Assembly (NCBI GenBank): GCA_003569245.1
Contig: BGOM01000018.1
Span: forward strand, 1 to 62,756
Reading direction: 5' to 3'
Length of the DNA: 62,756 nucleotides
Source of the DNA: Opitutia bacterium
GTDB lineage: Bacteria; Verrucomicrobiota; Verrucomicrobiia; Opitutales; UBA953
The notes under the pieces were generated by a model. That model ran no database searches. It worked only from the letters and a program-made list of their open reading frames with translations, and was not told the origin of the DNA. A program made the translations under genes and the position numbers. Below are positions 25,094-33,694 of this stretch, one piece after another (the first letter of the stretch is position 1; every line of letters starts with the position of its first letter).

Positions 25094-25699
25094 ATGAAGG
25101 TCCTCCACATCGACGCCTCTCCCCGCACGGTCCGCTCGGTGACGCGCAAGCTTTCGGCCGGCTTCATCAACGCGCTGCGGCTGGCGCACCCGAACCTCAA
25201 GGTCACCCACCATGATGTCGGCCACCACCCACCCCCTTTCATCTCGGACGCCTGGGTAGGGGCCGCGTTCTCCCCGGCGGACCAGCACGACCCGGCGATG
25301 AAGGGCGTCCTGCACCACTCCGATGCCTTGACGGCCGAGTTGCTGGCGTGCGACCGGCTGGTCATCGCCTCGCCGATGCATAATTTCACCGTCTCGGCGT
25401 CCCTGAAGGCCTGGATCGACCAGGTCGTGCGCGCCGACATGACCTTCAAGGTGACGGAGGAAGGCGTGGTCCCTTTGCTGCAGGGCAAGAAGGCCCTCGT
25501 CATCACCGCGCGCGGCGGCTTCGTCGCGGGCACGGATTACGACTTCCAAGAGCCCTACCTGCGCAAGATCCTCGCCTTCATCGGCATCACCGATGTGACG
25601 TTCATCCACGCCGAGGGCGTGAACAACGGCGAAGACGCCCGCATCGCGGCCATGACCAAGGCCTCCGGCGAGTTGCTCACCCTCGCGAAGACCTGGTAG
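25094..25699 (+). CDS. azoR: FMN-dependent NADH-azoreductase/quinone reductase
   Basis: AzoR-type flavoproteins use FMN and NADH to reduce quinones and azo compounds by two electrons; the physiological role is usually quinone or thiol-stress protection. The 201-residue chain has MKVLHIDASPRTVRSVTRKL (FMN phosphate loop), CDRLVIASPMHNFTVSASLK (flavin-binding region) and LKAWIDQVVRADMTFK. The ending has ITARGGFVAG, DYDFQEPYLRKILAFIGI and FIHAEGVN, all typical of the family. Cytosolic. It appears to be a single-gene transcript with a near-leaderless promoter; repeat element E follows. Confidence 0.93.
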   Translation: MKVLHIDASPRTVRSVTRKLSAGFINALRLAHPNLKVTHHDVGHHPPPFISDAWVGAAFSPADQHDPAMKGVLHHSDALTAELLACDRLVIASPMHNFTVSASLKAWIDQVVRADMTFKVTEEGVVPLLQGKKALVITARGGFVAGTDYDFQEPYLRKILAFIGITDVTFIHAEGVNNGEDARIAAMTKASGELLTLAKTW

Positions 25700-25707
25700 G
25701 AGTTATC

Positions 25708-25827
25708 AGCGGTTAGGGGATGGCGGTTGGCGGTTAGGCGAGCAGCAAAAGTAACGGGCGAGGGTTAAGCCCGGAAGAGCTTCCCCTTTGCACTGTCCCC
25801 GTCCCTGTCCCTGGCCCTGGCCCTCCC
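25708..25827 (+). repeat. Intergenic element E: degenerate G-rich/C-rich low-complexity element
   Basis: Between the convergent ends of azoR and a Gfo/Idh gene, the left half is G-rich (GGTTAGGGGATGGCGGTTGG, then GGTTAGGCG). The right half is C-rich (CTGTCCCCGTCCCTGTCCC, then TGGCCCTGGCCCTCCC). It is a looser version of elements A-D, with CCCTGT and CCCTGG units. I see no gene or clear terminator here. Confidence 0.55.
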
Positions 25828-26925
25828 TCACGCGTACTTCAGCTCCACCTTCTTGCCGGTACGGATCGACTCGTAGATCCCTCCGATGACGACCATGTCG
25901 CGCCGGCCCAGCTCACCGGTGCAGGTGAACTCGCCGCCGTCGCGGATGGCCGCGCAGACGGCATCCATGTGGCGCTGCTGCTGACGGAAGACCCCGAAGT
26001 CCAGTTTCCCCTTGGCGGAGGTGCTGATGTTGAGGCCGCGGTAGCTGAAGACGGGACGTTCCCCCTTGAACCAGCCCTTCGCCGCCTCGGCGTGGAACTC
26101 CGCGCGATTGGCGTCATAGCCGGTCCAGACATCGGCGGTGGCACCGTTGGCGAACTCCAGTCGGAATTCCAGGGCCTGTTCGACCTCCGTGAAGAACTCG
26201 GGTTGGGTTTTCGGCAGTTCCTTGGCCGTCACGGCCACGGGATCGGCGTCGGCCGCCATGCAGCAGGCGTGCAGGGAGTAGATGCCCATGTCGAGGAGCG
26301 CGCCACCGCCGGCGAGCTTCTTCTCGATCCGCCAGGCCTTGCGACGCAGCGTGAAACCGTTGGCCGAGGTCATCTTGAGGAACGGGCCGAACTCCCGGGA
26401 CTTCGCGAGACGGACGAGTTCCTGGTGGTACGGGTCGTAATGCAGGCGGTAGCCGATCGCCAGACGCTTGCCGGCCTTCTTGCCGGCGGCGATCATGGCG
26501 TCGCATTCGGCGACGGAAGTCGCCATCGGCTTCTCGCAGATGACGTGCTTGCCGGCACCGAAGGCGGCGATGACGTTCTGGGCATGGATGCCGGGCGGCG
26601 TGACCACGTAGACCACGTCGATCGCCTTGTTCGCGGCGACCTGCTCCCACTGGTCGTACGAGTAGATGTTGGTGTCGGCGAAGCCGTGGAGCTTGGCGAG
26701 CTTCTCACCCTTGGCGCGCGTACCGGTGATCGCGGCCACGAGCTTCACGTGCTTGGTCTCGAGCAAGGCGGGCGACAGCTCGCCGTTCGAGTAACCACCC
26801 AGACCGCACAGGGCGAGCCCGAGAGGCTTGCCGCTGGCTTCGGCCGCGCGCAGGGCGGGGGCCAGGGCATAACCGGCGGCGAGGCCGCCGAGGGAGGCGA
26901 GGAACGAACGACGGGAGGGGCTCAT
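25828..26925 (-). CDS. Tat-exported Gfo/Idh/MocA family oxidoreductase
   Basis: This 365-residue NAD(P)-dependent sugar oxidoreductase-like protein starts with a Tat signal, MSPSRRSFLASLGGLAAGYA. The Rossmann domain follows (LGLALCGLGGYSNGE). VYVVTPPGIHAQNVIAAF and the family signature GKHVICEKPMATS supply the catalytic Lys region. GGGALLDMGIYSLHACCM carries the substrate-domain His. Such exported members are abundant in Verrucomicrobiota and Planctomycetota, and some glycosidases of this fold use NAD as a bound cofactor. Substrate unknown. I chose ATG 26925 because it begins the Tat signal. A TTGCCC-16-TAGAAA promoter lies upstream, ending 11 bases before the ATG. Confidence 0.93.
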   Translation of the reverse strand: MSPSRRSFLASLGGLAAGYALAPALRAAEASGKPLGLALCGLGGYSNGELSPALLETKHVKLVAAITGTRAKGEKLAKLHGFADTNIYSYDQWEQVAANKAIDVVYVVTPPGIHAQNVIAAFGAGKHVICEKPMATSVAECDAMIAAGKKAGKRLAIGYRLHYDPYHQELVRLAKSREFGPFLKMTSANGFTLRRKAWRIEKKLAGGGALLDMGIYSLHACCMAADADPVAVTAKELPKTQPEFFTEVEQALEFRLEFANGATADVWTGYDANRAEFHAEAAKGWFKGERPVFSYRGLNISTSAKGKLDFGVFRQQQRHMDAVCAAIRDGGEFTCTGELGRRDMVVIGGIYESIRTGKKVELKYA

Positions 26926-27016
26926 GGGGTGGACTCTTTCTAGCCGGCCGGCTTGCCCGGGCAAGCCCGATACGGGGCGACGCCTTGACCTCGACAGCGG
27001 ATAACCTTGGCGGGCC

Positions 27017-27979
27017 TCACCTTGTGCTCGGCACCGCGAAAGCACGGCGGTAGAACTCCCAGTTAGCGTCGCCCAAGGCCGCGAAGACCTTTTCGGGATC
27101 GTGGCCGAGACCGGGCAGGACCGTCCAGGAATGCGGGATACCCAAGGCCTCCAGGTGACGATGAAACTCTTGGTTGAAGGCAAAGGTCTCGTCCTGCTCG
27201 CCGATGACCATGCGGACGAGCGTATCCCGGGCGACCGTCTTGGCGTTACGCTCCGCCAGAGCCCGCGGACTGACCGCCCGAAAAGTCGCCTGCTCACCAC
27301 CATAGACCCTTCGCAGAAGTTCCTCGGCCTGGAGCCGGCTCGCCCGCGGCGTGCTGCGAAGTTCGGACTGCAAGGGGCCGGCGCCGGCGAGCGAGACCGC
27401 GCGGAAGAGCTCGGGATACTTGAAGCCCAGCCGGGCGGCCCCGTATCCGCCCATGCTGAAGCCATCGAGCAGTCGCCCCTCCCGCTTGGCGATCGTCCGG
27501 AAGGTCGCGTCCACGTGCGGCAGGAGGTCGCGGATGATCATCGATTCGACCGGGGCCGAGCCATCGGCCCAGTCGACATACATGCCCATCTCGAGCCCGT
27601 TGACGAAGACCACCAGGCATGGCGGCAGTTTGCCTGCCTCGATGGCCGCGTCAAAACGCCGGGCCACGACGGGGATGCCGGGCAAGCCTCCGCCCGATCC
27701 GTGGAGCCAATAGACGACCGGGAAGCGGCGGGTCTCGTCGGCATAGGCCGCCGGGCGGTAGAGATGGTAACTGACGTTTCCTTTCGTCGCGGCGCTGGCG
27801 AAGACATGGTGGGTGACCCGTGGCGCCGGGACGGCGCGGGTCACCCATGCGGGCGCACTCGTCGCCGCCGGCGGCTGAGCCGGGACCGACGAGGTCCCGG
27901 GAGGGGGGATGGGCGCCGCGCACCCGGGCGAGAGGAACGCGGGAAGCAACAGCAGCGGCGCGAGGAAACGCAGGCTCAT
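27017..27979 (-). CDS. Exported esterase (esterase D/feruloyl esterase-like)
   Basis: This 320-residue protein begins with a hydrophobic signal, MSLRFLAPLLLLPAFLSPGC; the Cys may be lipidated but the preceding residues are a poor lipobox. The rest is an alpha/beta hydrolase of the putative esterase (EsteraseD) type. It has VTHHVFASAATKGNVSYHLY, FPVVYWLHGSGGG (oxyanion), the nucleophile elbow LLDGFSMGGYGAARLG and the late His in VLPGLGHDPEKV. This family includes feruloyl and acetyl-xylan esterases that cut ester side groups from plant or algal polysaccharides. It lies 91 bases downstream of the Gfo/Idh start, on the same strand. Confidence 0.87.
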   Translation of the reverse strand: MSLRFLAPLLLLPAFLSPGCAAPIPPPGTSSVPAQPPAATSAPAWVTRAVPAPRVTHHVFASAATKGNVSYHLYRPAAYADETRRFPVVYWLHGSGGGLPGIPVVARRFDAAIEAGKLPPCLVVFVNGLEMGMYVDWADGSAPVESMIIRDLLPHVDATFRTIAKREGRLLDGFSMGGYGAARLGFKYPELFRAVSLAGAGPLQSELRSTPRASRLQAEELLRRVYGGEQATFRAVSPRALAERNAKTVARDTLVRMVIGEQDETFAFNQEFHRHLEALGIPHSWTVLPGLGHDPEKVFAALGDANWEFYRRAFAVPSTR

Positions 27980-28026
27980 CCTAGGACTAAAACCGCCCCG
28001 ATACGAAAGTTGCCCGACCGGCCCTC

Positions 28027-28923
28027 CTACCTCCGGACCAGGAAGACCGCGCCCAGCAGGATCGCCGCGCCCAGCAGGCGACGGGTCATGACCGCGGGGC
28101 CGACCGAGCGCTCGGCGTTGCCGAACCAGTGGCCGACGACCCAGACGAGCGCGACGCTCCAGATGCCCCGCGTGTTATAAAGGATATTGGTCCGCGTGAC
28201 CTCATGGGCCAGGGAGATCGCCAGCACCATGCCGGTGCACTGCAACCAAAGCAGGACACCGCCCGCCAGGGTCCAGAGCAGGACCCGCGGCGGCAACGCG
28301 AGCAACGGTTGCGAGAACTTCGGCACCAGCAGCCAGGAGTAGAACAGCATGGCGCCGAAGGCCAGCGGCGCGAACCGGGTCATCCCCAGCTCGCCGACCC
28401 AGGTCTGCGTGAGGATGTCGGAGGTCGCGAAGAGACCGGCGGCGAGACCGCCGTAGAGCAGGCTGGAGAGCATCCGGGCGCGGTCGGCGCGCCACTCCCC
28501 GCCCAGCAAGGCCATCGCGACGCAGGTCATGAGGGTGGCGACCCAGAGCGAGGCGGTGAGGGGCTCGCCCAGCACCAGGACGGCGAGGAACGCGACGAAC
28601 AGGACCTTGGCGCCGAGCACCGGCGTCGCCACGGAGACATCGCCGCGGCTGAGCGCCAGGAAGGTGAAGTACTGGCCGGCGAAGAAGACGGCCCCCACGA
28701 TCAGGGCGTGCAGCACCGCGACCACGGTGAACGGACCACCCTGCCCGTCGTCAAAACACCAGAACAGCTGGAACAGCGCGCCCATGGTCAGGTTCACCAC
28801 GAAACCGATCCGCCACGGACCGGCGCCGCCTTCGGTCGCGCGCTTGAGGATGATGGCCGCGACGGCGTAGCCGAAGGCGGACAGCAGGGGCAAGGCGGTG
28901 GCGACGGCGGGCGAAAGGGTCAC
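28027..28923 (-). CDS. EamA/DMT-family permease
   Basis: This is a drug/metabolite-transporter superfamily protein of 298 residues with about ten transmembrane helices in two EamA repeats. Examples are LLSAFGYAVAAIILKRATEG and LVAFLAV-type segments with PLTASLWVATLMTCVAMALL. Substrate is unknown. I chose the GTG at 28921-28923 because a strong GGAGG lies seven bases upstream; a TTG eight codons further up is the alternative. It follows umuC on the same strand by 48 bases and could be read through from the SOS promoter, though a functional link is not evident. Confidence 0.88.
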   Translation of the reverse strand: MTLSPAVATALPLLSAFGYAVAAIILKRATEGGAGPWRIGFVVNLTMGALFQLFWCFDDGQGGPFTVVAVLHALIVGAVFFAGQYFTFLALSRGDVSVATPVLGAKVLFVAFLAVLVLGEPLTASLWVATLMTCVAMALLGGEWRADRARMLSSLLYGGLAAGLFATSDILTQTWVGELGMTRFAPLAFGAMLFYSWLLVPKFSQPLLALPPRVLLWTLAGGVLLWLQCTGMVLAISLAHEVTRTNILYNTRGIWSVALVWVVGHWFGNAERSVGPAVMTRRLLGAAILLGAVFLVRR

Positions 28924-28971
28924 GGGAAAGCCTCCAGCGGGGAGCAAATCGGCCGGCTTCGCAACCGCGGA

Positions 28972-30275
28972 CTACTCGTGGAAGCGGATCCGCGGCTTCG
29001 GACCGTCCTTGGCCTTGGGCAGGCGCTCCGGGTCCGTCAGGGAGGGCGTCGACTGCAGGTCCGACTTCCCCTTCCACTTGCGCTCGAAGCCGGTGCTGGC
29101 GAGCCGCACCGCGTCGCGACCGAGACGGTGATTGAGGGCGTCGACGGCCTTCATCAGGCGGTCGCGCTGCGGGTCGATCGGCGCGCCGAGGCCCGGCAGG
29201 CCGGGCTGCACGACGGCCGCGGAGGACAACCCCTGCAACAGCACGCCGGCCTTCTTGTACAGGTAGCCGTCGCGCGGATGCGGGCGAACGCCCGGCCGGC
29301 CGCGGCGCAGATCGCGCGGGCGTCGTCCGTCGGCGGATCGAGCGGCTCCGCCTCGTCGGCGAAATACTGCTCCTGGTCGAGCCGGTGCCGGTTGGTGCGC
29401 AGCATCACCACGACCGTCGCGGCGACCAGGCCGTCCTCGCGCAGTTTCTCCGCGCCGCGGGCGGCATGGGCGGCCACGGCCTCCGCGAGCTCGGCGGCAT
29501 CGCTCACCGGCCGGCCGAAGGAACGCGAGACCATCACGCTCTGGCGGGGGCCGGCATCCTCGACGATGTCATGGCAGGAGATGCCGCGGAGTTCGAGGGC
29601 GAGGCGTTCACCGACCACGCCGGCGACACGGCGCACGAAGGCGGGGTCGGCCTGGGCGAGGTCGAGGGCGCTGACGATGCGGTGCGCCCGCAGGCGCGCG
29701 GCGAGACCGGGCCCGACGCCCCAGACATCCTCGCTGTCGACCCCCCGCAGGAACTCCTCGCGCCCGGCGTCATCGTACGGGACGACGAGGACGCCGCCGG
29801 AGGCCCGGTCGGACTTCGCGCGCTCATTGGCGAGCTTGCAGAGCACCTTCGTGGCGCCCATGCCGAGCGAGACCGGGATGCCGGTGGCGCGGAGGACTGC
29901 CTCCTTGATCCGCAGGCCCAGCGCGCGCGCCTCGGCCGCCGGCATGTCGGGGAAACCGAGGAAGGCCTCGTCGACCGAGTAGACCTCGATGTCGCGGGCC
30001 TGCTCCGTCAGGGCGGCCATGACGCGTTCCGAGAACTCCCCGTAGACGGCGAAGTTGGACGAGAAGATGCGCACGCCGTGGGCCTCGCAGGTGCGGCGCA
30101 CCTCGAAGTAGGGCGCGCCCATCGCGATGCCGAGGGCCTTCGCCTCCGCGGAGCGCGCGATCACGCAGCCGTCGTTGTTCGAGAGCACCACGATCGGCAC
30201 GTCGCGCAACGACGGGTCCAGCACGCGCTCGCACGAGGCGTAGAAGTTGTTGCAGTCGGCGAGCGCGCGGAGCAT
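28972..30275 (-). CDS. umuC: Y-family DNA polymerase UmuC, one frameshift
   Basis: UmuC is the catalytic subunit of DNA polymerase V for error-prone lesion bypass. It has [37 protein letters not shown], the catalytic [13 protein letters not shown] and [19 protein letters not shown]. The little-finger region includes [14 protein letters not shown]. Near 29285 the frame is lost. The expected C terminus, [16 protein letters not shown] through [12 protein letters not shown] to RIRFHE, continues in another frame to 28972. Adding one C in the CGCCC context restores a full-length protein of about 434 residues. A sequence error or a real disruption are both possible. ATG 30275 follows the umuD stop by four bases, and the pair sits behind a LexA-like box. 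Confidence 0.85.
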
Positions 30276-30279
30276 CGGG

Positions 30280-30711
30280 TCAGCAGCGACGGACCACCGC
30301 CACCACGGTACCCCAGATTCGGAATTCACCGGCGAAAGGCAACGGTCCCTTGGGCCAGCCGGGCCCGTCGGCGCGCAGGCACCAGGCACCGTCGGCGCCG
30401 CGGTCGAGGCGTTTCACGGTGAACTCACCCTCCAGCTCCGCCACGACCACCGCGCCCGGCCGCGCCGGCGCCGCCTTGTCGACCACGATCAGGTCGCCCG
30501 ACAGGATGCCCGCGCCTGCCATCGAATCGCCCTCCACCCGCAGGAAGAAGGTCGAGACCGGGTTGCGGATCAGGTGCTCGTTCAGGTCGAGCCGCCGCTC
30601 CATATGATCGTCGGCCGGAGAGGGGAAGCCCGCCATCGCCCGGCTCTCCAGGAGGGGAAGCGGGCGGAAGAGACGGACTTCGCACCCGATGGACTGATTT
30701 ACATCCAACAT
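30280..30711 (-). CDS. umuD: UmuD-like S24 autoprotease
   Basis: UmuD is cleaved with help from RecA filaments and then joins UmuC to form polymerase V. The 143-residue length fits. The cleavage site is Ala27-Gly28 in [12 protein letters not shown], where E. coli UmuD has Cys-Gly. The catalytic Ser63 is in [16 protein letters not shown] and Lys100 in EGEFTVKRL. The stretch [12 protein letters not shown] matches UmuD closely. The distance from the start to the cleavage site supports ATG 30711. A perfect TGAAC-N4-GTTCA box ends one base before this ATG, so the operon is very probably under SOS control. umuC follows four bases downstream. Confidence 0.92.
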   Translation of the reverse strand: MLDVNQSIGCEVRLFRPLPLLESRAMAGFPSPADDHMERRLDLNEHLIRNPVSTFFLRVEGDSMAGAGILSGDLIVVDKAAPARPGAVVVAELEGEFTVKRLDRGADGAWCLRADGPGWPKGPLPFAGEFRIWGTVVAVVRRC

Positions 30712-30712
30712 A

Positions 30713-30726
30713 TGAACTTATGTTCA
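30713..30726. promoter_or_regulatory. LexA/SOS box upstream of umuD
   Basis: TGAACTTATGTTCA is a perfect GAAC-N4-GTTC palindrome, with the extra outer T/A pair also paired. It starts two bases from the umuD start codon and overlaps a predicted -10 (AACATA on the minus strand, 30719-30724), which is 17 bases from TTGAAG (30742-30747). LexA bound here would block RNA polymerase directly. Confidence 0.8.
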
Positions 30727-30802
30727 CCTATCAGGGGGAGGCTTCAAGGAGAAAGCATCAGGCCCTGGGCAGCACGCATTGCTGCCCCTACCTCGAGACA
30801 AC

Positions 30803-30831
30803 AAAAAAGGCCCGCGTCAGGGACGCGGGCC
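30803..30831 (-). terminator. Rho-independent terminator for cysK
   Basis: A perfect 10-bp stem GGCCCGCGTC (30809-30818), loop AGG, GACGCGGGCC (30822-30831) has six A on its left, which read as a U-tract on the minus strand. It ends the cysK transcript before the umuD promoter. The remaining gap (30727-30802) shows nothing beyond the umuD -35. Confidence 0.9.
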
Positions 30832-30856
30832 GATCGGGCCGGAGGCCGGCCGACGC

Positions 30857-31834
30857 TTACGAGGCGGTCAGGGCGGTGACTTCCGCGCGGACCTTCTCGG
30901 CCAAGGCGGTCGACAGGTAGCGCTCGCTCGGGGAGCAGGCGATCGTGACGATGCGCTTGCCGGCGAACTCCGGACGCTTGGCGAGCTGCAGGGCGGCCCA
31001 GATGTTGGCGCCCGAGGAGATGCCGACCGCGAGGCCTTCGCGGACGGAGACTTCCTGCGCGGTGGCGAAGGCGTCGTCATTGGACACCTGGATCACCTCG
31101 TCGATGAGGGAGATGTCGCAGTTCTTCGGGACGAAACCGGCGCCGATGCCCTGGATCTTGTGCGGGGCGGGCTGGACCGGCTGCTTGCCCATCGTCTGGG
31201 TGATGACGGGCGAGGCGGACGGCTCGACGGCGATGGCCTTGAACTTGGCGTTGCGGCTCTTGATGACGGAGGCGACGCCGGTGATGGTGCCACCGGTACC
31301 GACGCCGGCGACGATCGCGTCGACCTTGCCGTCGGTGTCCTTCCAGATCTCCTCGGCGGTGGTGCGACGATGCACCTCAGGGTTGGCCGGGTTATCGAAC
31401 TGCATCGGCATGAAGGCGTTCGCGCCCTGCTCGTCGCGGATCTGCGTGGCGCGCTCGATGGCGCCGCGCATGCCCTTGGCTCCGGGGGTGAGGACGATCT
31501 CGGCGCCGAGCAGGCGGAGCAGCACGCGGCGCTCGACGGACATCGTCTCGGGCATGGTGAGGATGCAGCGGTAACCGCGGGCGGCGGCGACGAAGGCGAG
31601 GGCGATGCCGGTGTTACCGGAGGTCGGCTCGACGATGATGCCACCCGGCTTAAGGCGACCGTCGCGCTCGGCGGCATCGATCATGGCGCGACCGATACGG
31701 TCCTTCACGCTCGAGAGCGGGTTGAAGAACTCAAGCTTCACGAGGACCTCGGCCTGGAGACCTTCGGTGACCTTGTTGAGGCGCACGAGCGGGGTGTGGC
31801 CGATGGTGTCGAGGATGCTGTTATAGATAGCCAT
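30857..31834 (-). CDS. cysK: Cysteine synthase A (O-acetylserine sulfhydrylase)
   Basis: CysK joins sulfide and O-acetylserine to make cysteine with pyridoxal phosphate. The 325-residue chain has [19 protein letters not shown], the PLP lysine in [55 protein letters not shown] and the phosphate loop [32 protein letters not shown] closes the active site. It consumes the sulfide made by cysI, although it lies 8 kb from the cys operon on the other strand. Upstream (31835-31885) is AT-rich, probably its promoter; downstream is a strong terminator. Confidence 0.95.
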   Translation of the reverse strand: MAIYNSILDTIGHTPLVRLNKVTEGLQAEVLVKLEFFNPLSSVKDRIGRAMIDAAERDGRLKPGGIIVEPTSGNTGIALAFVAAARGYRCILTMPETMSVERRVLLRLLGAEIVLTPGAKGMRGAIERATQIRDEQGANAFMPMQFDNPANPEVHRRTTAEEIWKDTDGKVDAIVAGVGTGGTITGVASVIKSRNAKFKAIAVEPSASPVITQTMGKQPVQPAPHKIQGIGAGFVPKNCDISLIDEVIQVSNDDAFATAQEVSVREGLAVGISSGANIWAALQLAKRPEFAGKRIVTIACSPSERYLSTALAEKVRAEVTALTAS

Positions 31835-31894
31835 GGGGGTTAATGATGAGTAGTTGAGTAATGTTTAATAGATTAGGGCGAAGTACTGGGCAAG

Positions 31895-31917
31895 AAAAAA
31901 CCCGGGGGTACCGGGTT
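31895..31917 (-). terminator. Rho-independent terminator for infA
   Basis: The stem AACCCGG (31899-31905), loop GGGTA, CCGGGTT (31911-31917) has a run of six A at 31895-31900, giving a U-tract on the minus strand. It follows the infA stop by eight bases and separates it from cysK, which is read in the same direction. Confidence 0.8.
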
Positions 31918-31925
31918 CGGGAGGG

Positions 31926-32186
31926 TCAGCGGCGGCGAGGCGGCGGCGAGGCGGGCCGGGGGGCGGCATCGCGCAGGCGGAAAACAATCAAGGCCTGGCT
32001 GAGGTCCGAGGGGTTCATCTCGACCTTCACGCGGTCACCGGGGTTGATGCGGATGAAGTTCTTGCGGAGGCGACCGGAGATGCGGCCCAGCACGACGTGC
32101 TTGTTGGGGAGCTCGATCCGGAACATCGTGCCAGGGAGCACTTGCAGGATTTTGCCTTCGAGTTCGATAACGGGTTCTTCAGCCAT
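31926..32186 (-). CDS. infA: Translation initiation factor IF-1
   Basis: IF-1 binds the ribosomal A site during initiation. The 86-residue protein has the S1-like OB fold: VIELEGKILQVLPGTMFRIE, NKHVVLGRISGRLRKNFIRI and GDRVKVEMNPSDLSQALIVF. It carries an unusual basic tail, RPASPPPRRR, beyond the typical 72-residue end. I chose ATG 32186; a longer in-frame reading upstream overlaps tadA on the opposite strand and is not credible. It is not in a ribosomal protein operon here. A hairpin terminator follows. Confidence 0.93.
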   Translation of the reverse strand: MAEEPVIELEGKILQVLPGTMFRIELPNKHVVLGRISGRLRKNFIRINPGDRVKVEMNPSDLSQALIVFRLRDAAPRPASPPPRRR

Positions 32187-32292
32187 GCCTTGTAGGCCTT
32201 GAGTCCTGCCTGAACCCACGGGGGAGTCAATCCCCGTATCCCGCCCTCCCCGCTTGCCTAAAAGGCGGGCTTGGACTGTCCTGCTGTCACCA

Positions 32293-32838
32293 ATGGACGG
32301 CGACGCTCCCACCCCCCGCCCCGGGCTCACCTGCCCGTTCGACAAGCTGCGCCCGTCGCAGCTGGTCCGGGATGATGCTTTCTTCATGTCGCTCGCCTTC
32401 AACCTCGCCGTGGACGCCTGGCGCCTCGACGAGGTGCCCATCGGGGCGGTCATCGAGCGAGGGGGCGAGATCATCGCGGCGGCCCATAACGAGGTGGAAC
32501 GCGCCGGCGACCCGACGGCCCATGCCGAGATGCTCGCGATCACGCAGGCGGCCCGCAAGATCGGCGACTGGCGATTGAACGACTGCACGCTGTACGTGAC
32601 CAAGGAGCCGTGCCCGATGTGCGCCGGGGCGACGATCATGAGCCGCCTTGGTCGGGTGGTCTTCGGCTGGGGCGACCCCAAGATGGGTTGCCTGGGCGGA
32701 GCCACCGCCCTCCATTCCCTGCCGAAGCTCAACCACCGCGTGAACGCGGTCGGCGGGGTGCTCGAAGCCCCCTGCAAGGAGATCCTCCAGGCCTATTTCA
32801 ACCTGAAGCGGGGACGGGATTCCTCCGCCCCGGCTTGA
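32293..32838 (+). CDS. tadA: tRNA(adenine34) deaminase TadA-like nucleoside deaminase
   Basis: TadA converts adenosine to inosine at the wobble position of tRNA(Arg), in the cytosol. The 181-residue chain has FNLAVDAWRLDEVPIGAVIE, the Zn and catalytic motif PTAHAEMLAIT, then VTKEPCPMCAGATIMSRLGR and VVFGWGDPKMG. The HAE plus PCxxC set is complete. A 25-residue N-terminal extension precedes the usual start of the fold. I chose ATG 32293 over a start 13 codons further up. It joins gluQ and the Tgt fusion as a third wobble-base enzyme in the window, though it is not in the same operon. Confidence 0.9.
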   Translation: MDGDAPTPRPGLTCPFDKLRPSQLVRDDAFFMSLAFNLAVDAWRLDEVPIGAVIERGGEIIAAAHNEVERAGDPTAHAEMLAITQAARKIGDWRLNDCTLYVTKEPCPMCAGATIMSRLGRVVFGWGDPKMGCLGGATALHSLPKLNHRVNAVGGVLEAPCKEILQAYFNLKRGRDSSAPA

Positions 32839-32868
32839 CCCCGGCCGGGTTTCGTCATCGTTCACCGC

Positions 32869-33606
<738 letters not shown>

Positions 33607-33627
33607 GTCGCCCTCCGGCGACGCTCC

Positions 33628-33653
33628 GGCCGCCCATCTGGGCGGCCTTTTTA
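33628..33653 (+). terminator. Rho-independent terminator for the superoxide dismutase gene
   Basis: The perfect 8-bp stem GGCCGCCC (33628-33635), loop ATCT, GGGCGGCC (33640-33647) is followed by TTTTTATT. Standard layout, 22 bases behind the stop codon. Confidence 0.92.
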
Positions 33654-33694
33654 TTGGCACCGAAGGCCGGCAGCGCTGTCCAAAAGATGACCCT

